DNA from: Streptomyces rubellomurinus | GTDB lineage: Bacteria > Actinomycetota > Actinomycetes > Streptomycetales > Streptomycetaceae | DNA: 32,258 nucleotides | NCBI RefSeq assembly: GCF_000961885.1 | Contig: NZ_JZKH01000087.1 | Location: 1 to 32,258 of the forward strand | Direction: 5' to 3' | Shown here: piece after piece, positions 1 to 7,272 of the stretch | How the letters are laid out: the number at the start of each line of letters is the position of its first letter | Position numbering within the stretch: position 1 is the first letter of the stretch | Made by a program: the position numbers and the translations under genes | Notes under the pieces: model-generated | Told to the model about the DNA's origin: nothing | The model's database searches: none | Seen by the model: only the letters and a program-made list of their open reading frames with translations

Positions 1-452
1 TGCTCGCCCACGAGCGCGCCCACCTGAGCGCCCGCCACCACCTCTTCCTCGCGCTCGCCGAGCACGCCGCAAACCTCCACCCGGCGCTCCGCCCGCTGCG
101 CGCGCCCCTCGGGTACCACCTGGAGCGCTGGGCCGACGAGGTGGCCGCCGCCCGGGTCGGCGACCGCGCCGTCACCGCCCGCGCGGTCGGCCGGGCCGCC
201 CTCGCCGCCAGCCGCTCGCCCTGGCCGGCCCGCCCCCGGCTGGTCGCCGCCGCCCACTCCGGCCCCGTCCCCCGCCGCGTCGCCGCCCTCCTCCAGCCCC
301 GCCCGGCCGCCGCCCCCGACACCCGCCGCCGCGCCGCCGCCCTGGCCCTCGCCGCCTGCCTCGCGCTGAGCGCCGGCGCCAGCCTGGAGGCCACCGCCGA
401 CCTGCACCACGCCGTCGAGGCCGCCCAGCACGAACCCGGCGCACAGCGGTAG
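1..452 (+). CDS. M56 family (BlaR1-like) metallopeptidase, C-terminal part
   Basis: The gene enters from the left edge, so the start is missing; the reading frame begins at base 3. The visible part opens with LAHERAHLSARHHLFL, containing an HExxH zinc-protease motif (HERAH) typical of M56 membrane peptidases related to BlaR1. The following stretch has the family's ERWADE-like segment, where the acidic residues are candidates for the third zinc ligand. A hydrophobic Ala/Leu helix near the C-terminus (about bases 340-385) would be the last membrane segment. In actinomycetes such genes usually follow a BlaI/MecI-type repressor gene, which would lie outside the window. The natural signal and substrate are unknown. 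The family call is fairly sure; the role is not. Confidence 0.8.
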   Translation, partial: LAHERAHLSARHHLFLALAEHAANLHPALRPLRAPLGYHLERWADEVAAARVGDRAVTARAVGRAALAASRSPWPARPRLVAAAHSGPVPRRVAALLQPRPAAAPDTRRRAAALALAACLALSAGASLEATADLHHAVEAAQHEPGAQR

Positions 453-472
453 ACCACCGGTGCGCACCGCTG

Positions 473-515
473 CCGGGGCCGGTCCGCCGACAGGAGCGCG
501 CGGACCGGCCCCCGG
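473..515. terminator. Stem-loop terminator after the M56 gene
   Basis: Arms 473-487 and 500-515 pair over about 15 bp with one bulged C. The stem lies 20 bases past the M56 stop codon and before the next gene. No T-run follows, which is normal for streptomycete terminators. Confidence 0.55.
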
Positions 516-617
516 CCGAGTTGACGGACCCCATCCCCAGAAACGCACCGCACCCGTACGCTTTCGTCAGCGCGTCGGCCCCGGCGCGACCTCGGACGGC
601 GCTGAGGAGCGAGGCGA

Positions 618-2183
618 GTGCGGCAGACCGGACGGCAGTCCCGACGGCCGGAGCGCCGCACCCCGCCCACCGCGGCGGAACTGGCCAAGGTGCACGAGCG
701 CACCCTCGCCGACGCCGCCGCCCGGGAGCTCACCCAGCCCGCCTTCGCCGACCGCGGCGGCCCCGACCCCGACAGCCCCGGCGCCCTGCTTGAGCCCCGC
801 CCCGAGATCGGCGACTCCTGGGCCCGGCTGCGCCGCCTCGGCCTCGACCCGGACACCGGCATCACCGGCGTCCACCACCTCGGCCCGGCCGAGCTCGAAC
901 ACCGCCGCCGCGCCAGCGGCCTGGACACCGTCATGCCGGTGCTGCGCGACACCGTGCTCCAGCCGGTCGCCCAGGCGCCGCTGATCCTGGCGATCGCCGA
1001 CGCCGAGGGCCACGTGCTCTGGCAGGAGGGCGAGCGCGGCCTGCGCCGCAGCGCCGAGCGGATCGGCTTCCTCACCGGCGCCCGGTGGACCGAGGAGAGC
1101 GTCGGCACCAACGGCATCGCCGCCACGCTGCGCACCCAGCGGCCGATGCACGTCCACTCCTCCGAGCACTACCTGCGCAGTCACCACTCCTGGACCTGCG
1201 TGGCCGCGCCCGTCCACGACCCGGGCACCGGGCGGCTGGTCGGCGCGATCAACCTGAGCGGCCCCGCGCACAGCGTCCGCCCGTACCTGATGCAGCTCAC
1301 CGCCACCGCCGCCCGGCTCGCCGAGACCGAGCTGCGCGCCCAGCGGCTGGAGGCGCTGCACCAGCTGCGCACCCTGGCCGCGCCACTGCTCGCCCGGGTC
1401 GGCGGGCCCGCCCTGGTCGTCGACTCGGCCGGCTGGACGGCCGCCGCGGCCGGGCTGCCCGCGCCGGACCGGCTGCGGGTGCCCAGCCAGGGCTGGGCCC
1501 CGGCGGCCCTGCACTGGGTGCCGGGCCTCGGCGAGTGCGTCCTGGAACCGCTCGCGGACGGCTGGCTGGTGCGCCCCGTCCGGCGGCCCGGCGCGGACGG
1601 CTCCGGCAACGACGGCCCCGGGGCGAACGGCCCCGGCACGCCGAGCACCGAGCGCGCCGAGGGCGCCCGGCTGCGGCTCGACCTGCGCCGCCCGGACCGC
1701 CCCGAACTGTCCGTCCGGGGCGCCGCCGACAGCTGGTCGCACCCGCTCAGCCCGCGGCACGCCGAACTGCTGCTCCTGCTCGCCACCGCCCGCGACGGCA
1801 GCACCGCCGCACAGCTCGCGGAGGCGCTGTTCGGCGACCCGGCACGGACGGTCACGGTGCGCGCCGAACTCTCCCGGCTGCGCCGCTACCTGGGCGGGCT
1901 GCTGGCCCACCGGCCGTACCGCTTCGCCGAGTCGGTGCTGGTCACGGTGGACGGCCCGGAGGACCCGTACGACCTGCTGCCGGCCTCCTCGGCCCCGGCC
2001 GTGCGGCGGCTGCGGGCCGCGCTGGCGGCGGGCACGGTCCGGCTGCCGGGGGCCGCGCCGTCAGCCGTCCCGCAGCCGCGGGGGCCGGGGCGCGGGGCTC
2101 AGCAGGGGCCGGCGAGCAGCGCGGCCAGCTGGGCGTCGGTCGGGCCGCAGTCGCGCTCCTGCTCGACGGAGACCAGCGCGTAG
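618..2183 (+). CDS. GAF-domain transcriptional regulator with C-terminal winged helix
   Basis: The protein has 521 residues from the GTG at 618, which is preceded by GAGGAG and GAGG motifs at good spacing; a GTG at 690 is an alternative. Residues 1-110 are helical, with a segment (GDSWARLRRLGLDP) like the N-terminus of AcoR-type regulators. A GAF domain follows at about 118-220, with the family signature EESVGTNGIAATL. The C-terminal 150 residues contain a winged-helix-like stretch (LSPRHAELLLLLATA...LSRLRRYLGGLL) rather than the AAA+ and Fis domains of true sigma-54 activators. It is therefore probably a one-component regulator sensing a small ligand; such proteins are common in actinobacteria. 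The last 30 or so residues run 85 bases into the 3' end of the convergent ssgA-like gene and are low in complexity, so the natural end may be earlier. Targets are unknown. Confidence 0.75.
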   Translation: MRQTGRQSRRPERRTPPTAAELAKVHERTLADAAARELTQPAFADRGGPDPDSPGALLEPRPEIGDSWARLRRLGLDPDTGITGVHHLGPAELEHRRRASGLDTVMPVLRDTVLQPVAQAPLILAIADAEGHVLWQEGERGLRRSAERIGFLTGARWTEESVGTNGIAATLRTQRPMHVHSSEHYLRSHHSWTCVAAPVHDPGTGRLVGAINLSGPAHSVRPYLMQLTATAARLAETELRAQRLEALHQLRTLAAPLLARVGGPALVVDSAGWTAAAAGLPAPDRLRVPSQGWAPAALHWVPGLGECVLEPLADGWLVRPVRRPGADGSGNDGPGANGPGTPSTERAEGARLRLDLRRPDRPELSVRGAADSWSHPLSPRHAELLLLLATARDGSTAAQLAEALFGDPARTVTVRAELSRLRRYLGGLLAHRPYRFAESVLVTVDGPEDPYDLLPASSAPAVRRLRAALAAGTVRLPGAAPSAVPQPRGPGRGAQQGPASSAASWASVGPQSRSCSTETSA

Positions 2184-2602
2184 GTGCGGTCCAGCCAGGC
2201 CCGGACCCGGGGCATCGAGGCCTCCAGCAGGGCGCTGCCGTGCGGGGATTCGAGCGCCAGGTGGAGCGTCGAGCCGTGGCAGGGGCAGTAGGCCGGCCAC
2301 AGCTTCACGTCGCCCTGGCCGCTCAGCATGCGCAGGCCGTCGCGCAGCAGGTCGCGGGAGAACACCCAGTCCGCCTCGTCCGGGCGCCCCAGGTGGAAGG
2401 TCAGCAGCACCTCGTACGGGCGGGCGGCGTCGAACCGGAACCGGGTGCGCACCTCGCCGACCACCTCCTCGCCCAGTGAGATCCGCAGCATCAGCACCTC
2501 CTCCACCGCCGCCGGAGCGGCGGTGGAGCCCTCCCCATCGCCGCCCGTGGGGGTGGCGGCGAGGGGTGCACTGGAGGCTGCGGACAGCGGGTCGGGCGGC
2601 AT
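2099..2602 (-). CDS. SsgA-like (SALP) sporulation/cell division regulator
   Basis: The protein has 167 residues from the ATG at 2602, chosen because GGAGAG lies 7-8 bases upstream; the frame stays open further upstream but that sequence looks non-coding. After a low-complexity N-terminal extension of about 35 residues comes an SsgA-like domain: the beta strand LMLRISLGEEVVGEV, then RPYEVLLTFHL, DWVFSRDLLRDGL, GQGDVKLWPA and a C-terminal RAWLDRTYALV helix. SsgA-like proteins occur only in morphologically complex actinomycetes, where they help place septa and the cell wall machinery during sporulation. This one has an unusual Cys-Pro-Cys-His at the end of the KLWPA strand. The stop overlaps the end of the convergent GAF regulator gene. 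The paralogue (SsgA to SsgG) cannot be told from sequence alone. Confidence 0.85.
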   Translation of the reverse strand: MPPDPLSAASSAPLAATPTGGDGEGSTAAPAAVEEVLMLRISLGEEVVGEVRTRFRFDAARPYEVLLTFHLGRPDEADWVFSRDLLRDGLRMLSGQGDVKLWPAYCPCHGSTLHLALESPHGSALLEASMPRVRAWLDRTYALVSVEQERDCGPTDAQLAALLAGPC

Positions 2603-2931
2603 GACGGTCTCTCCGGGACGGCGTGGATTGACCTCAGCCTGCGTCACCGCGACCCGGCGGGCAAGGGTTGCAAGAGGGTTGCAATCACCATCGGCCGACC
2701 GGTCCGGCCCGGCGCCGGAGTTATCAGACGGACCGTCAATTCCCGTCCGGTGAACGAGTGTCCACGAAGTGGATGGAAGGCGTCCACCGTTCGGCCACCC
2801 GCTGGTACGCTCTCCCCCTCCCGCGCGGGAGGGCGACCCCTCCCCTGCCCCCAACGGCCGGGCACGGGACGCCCCGTGGTGCATGGGAGAATGCTGCGAC
2901 GCGACGGCGACTTCGGGGAGGGAGAGGTCCG
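2603..2931. other. Divergent intergenic region, ssgA-like / membrane protein
   Basis: This 329-base stretch separates two divergent genes and holds no credible ORF. It contains an 11-bp tandem repeat (2664-2684), a short palindrome GACGGACCGTC (about 2728-2738), and a possible -10 hexamer TACGCT at 2806-2811 for the rightward gene. No convincing -35 was found. Confidence 0.5.
2664..2684. promoter_or_regulatory. 11-bp-spaced direct repeat AGGGTTGCAA upstream of the ssgA-like gene
   Basis: AGGGTTGCAA occurs at 2664-2673 and again at 2675-2684, a period of 11 bases or about one helical turn. It lies about 62-82 bases upstream of the ssgA-like start. The spacing suits two regulator subunits binding on one face of the DNA. 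The cognate regulator is unknown. Confidence 0.45.
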
Positions 2932-4101
2932 GTGGCGGTACCCGAGGACACCGTGCGGGACGTGCGGGACGTGCGGTACGAGCCCGCGCAGCACGGCCGG
3001 CACGGACGGCCGCGCCCGTTCGGCGGCCGGTTCCGGCTGCCCACCCTGCGCTTCTCCGGCGCCGCGATGGCGATGTCCACCGTGGTCGGCATCAGCATCG
3101 CCACCACCCTCCTGCTGAACGAGCAGCAGGGCGTCGGCCGCCGGGCGCCGGGTGTGGCCCGGGTCGGCACCACCCCGCCGCCCACCCCCGGCGCCACCGA
3201 CCTGGCCGGGGCCACCGAGGCCGCCGACGCGCGGGACCAGGCCCCGCCGCCGTCCGGCCGGCCCCCGGCCCACCCCACCCGCCACCCCGGGAAGGGCCCG
3301 GCCGCGGCCGGCGACCGGCCCACCCCGATCGTGCCGCCGGCCGGCGGGCAGACCGCCGTGCACGACGCCCCCGGCCAGGACACCCCGCTCGCCGGGGCGG
3401 AGGGCACGCTCCCGGGCCCGCAGCAGCCGAGCACCCCGCCGGGCGCCGGACCGGCGACGCCCTCGGCCACCGCGTCGCCCTCCGCCTCCGTCTCGCCCCC
3501 GCCGCCCGCGCCCGCCCAGCACCCGCACGCCGCCCGGCCGCTCGCCCCCGGGCCGCTGCCCGGCGCCACCGCCCCGGCTCCGGCCCCGGCGCCCGCGCCT
3601 GTGCCGGTGCCCGCGCCCGTCGTGGACGCCGGCGACCACCCGGCCGACGCCGCCGCTACCGCCGACGCCACCGACGCCGACTCCGCCCCCGGGCTGACCG
3701 GCGTCGCCCGGCGCACCCCGATCGGCCCGGACGGCCTGCGGCACCGGCTCGACCTGACCGTCACCGAGCCGGTCACCGCGCTGCAGGCCGAGTTCCGGCT
3801 CGCCCCGGGCGAGTCGGCCCCCGGCAGCGGCTCGGCCTGGACCGACCTGCCGGGCGCGGTGGTCACCGCCCAGCAGGAGCGCGGCACCCTGGTGTACCGC
3901 TTCACCACCCCGCCCGGCACCGACGTCCGCCCCGGCCGCTACGGCTTCACCGTGCACGGCGGCCGCCCGGCCGCACCGGCCTCCGCCCCGACCGCTCCGG
4001 CGGAGAGCTGGAACGCCGCCGCCTTCGGCATCCACCACCCCCGGGCGGTCGCCGCCCTCGGCGGCTTCGCGACACCCGTGCCGCAGCCCGCCACCCGCTG
4101 A
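2932..4101 (+). CDS. Membrane-anchored Pro/Ala-rich protein of unknown function
   Basis: The protein has 389 residues from the GTG at 2932, chosen because a strong GGGAGGGAGAGG lies just upstream; the open frame upstream is not gene-like. The N-terminus is short and basic, followed by a single hydrophobic segment at about residues 44-64 (AMAMSTVVGISIATTLLL), so it is probably a signal anchor. About 190 residues of Pro, Ala, Thr and Gly then form a likely extended stalk, including runs of Ala-Pro and Val-Pro. The last 130 residues are less biased (from about GVARRTPIGPDGLRHRLDL) and alternate hydrophobic and polar residues as in a beta-sandwich. I do not recognise the family. It lies 151 bases upstream of the TerD-domain gene on the same strand. 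Confidence 0.7.
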   Translation: MAVPEDTVRDVRDVRYEPAQHGRHGRPRPFGGRFRLPTLRFSGAAMAMSTVVGISIATTLLLNEQQGVGRRAPGVARVGTTPPPTPGATDLAGATEAADARDQAPPPSGRPPAHPTRHPGKGPAAAGDRPTPIVPPAGGQTAVHDAPGQDTPLAGAEGTLPGPQQPSTPPGAGPATPSATASPSASVSPPPPAPAQHPHAARPLAPGPLPGATAPAPAPAPAPVPVPAPVVDAGDHPADAAATADATDADSAPGLTGVARRTPIGPDGLRHRLDLTVTEPVTALQAEFRLAPGESAPGSGSAWTDLPGAVVTAQQERGTLVYRFTTPPGTDVRPGRYGFTVHGGRPAAPASAPTAPAESWNAAAFGIHHPRAVAALGGFATPVPQPATR

Positions 4102-4252
4102 CGCCGGAACTGCCCGCCCGACCGACGATCCGACAGGTCACCGCCCCGGCCGGGCTCATCCCGGTACGGCCGTTCGTTACTGTGGGCAGCACCCGGCCCG
4201 GCGGCCCCGCCCGCCCCGGCCGGGCCGTCGCCCCGCATCCGAGGAGGAGTCC

Positions 4253-5524
4253 GTGTCCACCGTCCTGCCCCCGGGCGGCAACGCCCCGCTGACCGCCCCG
4301 CGGGTGACCGTCGAGGTCACCGCGCCCAAGGCGCTGGACGTCTCCGCCCTGCTGCTGGCCGACAACGGCAAGGTCCGCTCGGACGCCGACTTCGTCTTCT
4401 TCAACGCCCCGCACGGGCCCGGCGTCAGCCTGCGCCCGGCCGCCGCGGGCGCGCCGGACGCGATCACCGTCGACACCGCGGCCGTCCCGGCCGGCATCGA
4501 AAAGATCGTGGTCACCGCCAGCCCCGCCGACCAGAGTTCGACCTTCGCCGGGATGGAGCCGACCGCCACCGTCCGCGACGCGGACACCGGCGCCGTCCTG
4601 GTCACCTTCACCCCGGCCCGGCTCGGCCTGGAGACCGCGCTGATCGTGGTCGAGGTCTACCGGCGCGGCGGCGCCTGGAAGGTCCGCGCGGTCGGCCAGG
4701 GCTACGCGGACGGCCTGGCGGGCATCGCCACCGACTTCGGCGTCACCGTCGACGACTCCCCCGCGGCCGCCCCGGCCGCCGAACCCGCCGCCGCGCAGCC
4801 GATACCGCCCGCACCGGCCGCACCGCCCGTAGCGCCGCCGCCCGCGCCCCCGGTCGACCCGCGGGTGGGCTTCACCACCGCGACGCCGCTGCCCCCGGCC
4901 CCGCCCGTCGCGCCCACCCCGCCGCCCGCCGCCCCGCCGAGCACCCCCAAGGTCACCCTCGACAAGGGCCGGGTCAGCCTGGTCAAGGGCAGCTCGGTCT
5001 CGCTGGTCAAGAACGGCCGCCCGTACCTCTCCTCGGTCCGGATGGCCCTGGGCTGGGAGTCCGCCGGCCGGGGCCGCGACATCGACCTGGACGCCTCCTG
5101 CCTGGCCTTCGACGCGCAGCACAAGCGGTTGGAGACGGCCTGGTTCATGAAGCTGAACATCTTCAACGGCTCGATCGCCCACTCCGGCGACAACCTGGTC
5201 GGCGGCGAGGGCGGCGACGACGAGTCGATCACCGTGCACCTGGAGGGCCTGCCGGCCGAGGTCCAGGCCCTGGTCTTCGTGGTCAACTCCTTCTCCGGCC
5301 AGAAGTTCACCGAGGTCCGCAAGGCCTACTGCCGCCTGGTGGACGTGAAGTCCGAGGAGGAGCTGGTCCGCTTCGACCTCACCCACTCGGAGCCGTACAC
5401 CGGCGTGGTGATGTGCAAGCTGGTCCGCCGCCCGTCCGGCGAGTGGGAGATGACCGCTCTCGGCGAGTTCGTCGACGCCAAGACGGCCCGGGGCATGATC
5501 GAGCCGTCCGCCGCCCTGCTCTGA
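4253..5524 (+). CDS. TerD-family protein with two TerD-like domains
   Basis: The protein has 423 residues from the GTG at 4253, behind GAGGAGGA. It has two TerD-type domains joined by a Pro/Ala-rich linker (about residues 165-230). The C-terminal domain is canonical: LGWES, IDLDASC, HSGDNLVG, GDDESITV, VNSFSGQKF, RFDLT and WEMTALGEF. It keeps the acidic residues that bind calcium in this family. The N-terminal domain keeps KVRSDADFVFFN and the closing GYADGLAGIATDFGV, but the HTGDN and GEGDDE segments are replaced by unrelated sequence. TerD proteins are cytoplasmic and linked to tellurite and stress responses; in streptomycetes, ter genes are numerous and tied to development. No other ter gene is nearby, so the role is open. 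Confidence 0.88.
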   Translation: MSTVLPPGGNAPLTAPRVTVEVTAPKALDVSALLLADNGKVRSDADFVFFNAPHGPGVSLRPAAAGAPDAITVDTAAVPAGIEKIVVTASPADQSSTFAGMEPTATVRDADTGAVLVTFTPARLGLETALIVVEVYRRGGAWKVRAVGQGYADGLAGIATDFGVTVDDSPAAAPAAEPAAAQPIPPAPAAPPVAPPPAPPVDPRVGFTTATPLPPAPPVAPTPPPAAPPSTPKVTLDKGRVSLVKGSSVSLVKNGRPYLSSVRMALGWESAGRGRDIDLDASCLAFDAQHKRLETAWFMKLNIFNGSIAHSGDNLVGGEGGDDESITVHLEGLPAEVQALVFVVNSFSGQKFTEVRKAYCRLVDVKSEEELVRFDLTHSEPYTGVVMCKLVRRPSGEWEMTALGEFVDAKTARGMIEPSAALL

Positions 5525-5672
5525 TCCCACCGCCCCAACGTCACGGTCACGCCCGTGAATTCACCCTCCTGAGGCATCAAGTCGTCCACGGACCGGCTCG
5601 ATCAACCTTCAGGGGGGTGAAGCACGTTCTCCCCCGCACCCGTTGCACCCGCTGCACCGTTGAGGAGAGACC

Positions 5673-6638
5673 GTGCCACGCCTCCTGTCCCGCCTCGCCG
5701 TCGCCGGCTCCGCCGTCGCCCTCGCCGCCGGCCTGATCTCCCCCACCGGCGCCCGGGCCGCCGCCCGCCCGACCCCGCGCCCCGCCACCCTCCACTGGGC
5801 CGCCCTCGGCGACTCCTACACCGCCGGCGTCATCGAGGCCACCGGCGACCTGACCCAGCCCCGCGACGGCTGCGCCCGCACCGAGCTCTCCTACCCCGAG
5901 GTGATCCGCCGCGACCTCGGCTCCCTGGCCGACCTGCACGACGTGAGCTGCGGCGGCGCCACCACCGAGAACGTGTACGCGACCAAGCAGAGCCCGATCG
6001 GCCGCCCGCTCCCGCCGGACGGCACGGACCCGAACGCGCCCTACCCGCCCGTCCCGCCGCAGATCGACGCCGTCTCCCCGGACGCCGACGTCATCACGGT
6101 CGGCGTCGGCGGCAACGACCTCGGCTTCGCCCAGATCCTCAAGGACTGCATCGAACTCGGCGCCGCGAGCCACGGCCAGGGCACGCCCTGCAAGGACAAG
6201 TACGACGCGAGCCTGCCCGACCGCCTGCAGCGGCTCGGCGGCGGCTACGACGCCATGCTCGACTCCCTGCACGCCAAGGCGCCGTCCGCCCGGGTCGTCA
6301 CGGTCGGCTACCCGCACCTCATCCCCGAGGACGCCGCCCTTTGCCGCTACGGCGACCTGCAGCAGTTCGCCACCTTCACCACCGGCGACCTCGCCTGGGC
6401 CCGCACCGCGATCCTCGAACCGCTCAACGGCGTCATCGCGGCCCGGACCGCCCGCCACCAGGACACCTTCGTCGACCTCTACCCCGGCTCCACCGGCCAC
6501 AGCGTCTGCGACCCCGACCACTGGCTCGACGGCATCCTGACCAGCTACCTCCCCCTCAGGTACGCCCTGGTCCACCCCAACGCCACCGGCCAGGCCCACA
6601 TCGCCGCCCAGGTCGAGGACGCCCTCCTCGGCACCTGA
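5673..6638 (+). CDS. Secreted SGNH/GDSL hydrolase (esterase/lipase)
   Basis: The protein has 321 residues from the GTG at 5673, with TGAGGAGAGA just upstream. A Sec signal peptide is evident (RLLSR, hydrophobic core, cleavage near TGARA-A at about residue 29). SGNH blocks are clear: GDSYTAG with the nucleophile Ser48, SCGGATTEN supplying the oxyanion Gly, GGND at 146-149, and the C-terminal HPN with catalytic His at about residue 301. Six cysteines in the mature part suggest three disulfides, as in streptomycete extracellular lipases of this family. It would hydrolyse esters outside the cell; the substrate cannot be read from sequence. The 148-base upstream spacer contains the palindrome GTGAATTCAC (5555-5564). 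Confidence 0.9.
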   Translation: MPRLLSRLAVAGSAVALAAGLISPTGARAAARPTPRPATLHWAALGDSYTAGVIEATGDLTQPRDGCARTELSYPEVIRRDLGSLADLHDVSCGGATTENVYATKQSPIGRPLPPDGTDPNAPYPPVPPQIDAVSPDADVITVGVGGNDLGFAQILKDCIELGAASHGQGTPCKDKYDASLPDRLQRLGGGYDAMLDSLHAKAPSARVVTVGYPHLIPEDAALCRYGDLQQFATFTTGDLAWARTAILEPLNGVIAARTARHQDTFVDLYPGSTGHSVCDPDHWLDGILTSYLPLRYALVHPNATGQAHIAAQVEDALLGT

Positions 6639-6655
6639 CCGACCGACAAAACCAG

Positions 6656-6684
6656 TTGCCACCGGCCGCCGCTCCCCCCATCCT
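6656..6684 (+). promoter_or_regulatory. Promoter TTGCCA-N17-CATCCT for a probably leaderless mRNA
   Basis: TTGCCA at 6656-6661 and CATCCT at 6679-6684 are separated by 17 bases, close to the HrdB-type consensus. The -10 ends six bases before the ATG at 6691, and no Shine-Dalgarno sequence lies between them, so transcription probably starts at or very near the start codon. Confidence 0.55.
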
Positions 6685-6690
6685 GACCGG

Positions 6691-7179
6691 ATGCTCATCC
6701 GCGAAGCCACCCCCGAGGACTGGCCGGCCATCTGGCCCTTCTTCCAGCAGATCGTCGCCGCCGGCGAGACCTTCCCCTACCCGCTCGACATGCCCTCCGA
6801 GCTCGGCGCCGAGTGGTGGATGCTCGCCGCCCCCAGCCGCACGGTGGTCGCGGTGGACGAGGCCGGCCGGATCGTCGGCACCGCCAACATGAACCGCAAC
6901 CGCCCGGGCAACGGCTCCCACGTGGCCAGCGCCAGCTACATGGTCGACCCGGCCCACCACGGCAAGGGCATCGGCCGGGCCCTGGTCGAGTACAGCCTCG
7001 ACTGGGCCCGCGCGGCCGGCTTCCGCGCCATGCAGTACAACGCCGTCGTCGCCAGCAACCACCACGCCGTGAAGCTCTACCAGTCCCTCGGCTTCACCAT
7101 CGTCGGCACCGTCCCCGACGCCTTCCACCACCCCACCGAGGGCTACGTCGGCCTCCACGTCATGCACCGCCCGCTGTAG
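6691..7179 (+). CDS. GNAT family N-acetyltransferase
   Basis: The protein has 162 residues. The GNAT fold is recognisable from the N-terminal IREATPEDWPAI, the beta-4 region SHVASASYMVDPAHHGKGIGRAL with the acetyl-CoA pyrophosphate loop (HHGKGIGRA), and the C-terminal SNHHAVKLYQSLGFTIVGTVP. It would transfer an acetyl group to an amine of a small molecule or protein in the cytoplasm; the acceptor cannot be inferred. There is no ribosome binding site, but a promoter -10 lies six bases upstream, so a leaderless mRNA is likely. It stands alone between the SGNH esterase and a Uma2 gene. Confidence 0.9.
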   Translation: MLIREATPEDWPAIWPFFQQIVAAGETFPYPLDMPSELGAEWWMLAAPSRTVVAVDEAGRIVGTANMNRNRPGNGSHVASASYMVDPAHHGKGIGRALVEYSLDWARAAGFRAMQYNAVVASNHHAVKLYQSLGFTIVGTVPDAFHHPTEGYVGLHVMHRPL

Positions 7180-7272
7180 CGCAGCGCTCACACCATCGGG
7201 TGAAAGTCCGCCGTGCACGGCATAACCGGCCCGAAGGCGAATAGCGTGACGCTCCCCTGAAGGAGGGGCATC

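Noticed and set aside
521..562. TTGACG and TACGCT as a promoter for the GAF regulator
   Set aside because: The hexamers are 30 bases apart, too far for a functional pair.
567..1910. Long minus-strand frame across the GAF regulator gene
   Set aside because: It is the shadow of a GC-rich gene: Gly/Ala/Arg-rich translation, no ribosome binding site and no recognisable domain.
3540..3640. Ala-Pro codon repeats as a DNA tandem repeat or CRISPR-like array
   Set aside because: The repetition is only codon-level bias encoding a Pro/Ala stalk; units are not conserved in length or sequence.
5639..5656. Tandem CCCGTTGCA / CCCGCTGCA before the esterase start as an operator
   Set aside because: Only two 9-base units with a mismatch and no symmetry; too short to support a regulatory claim.
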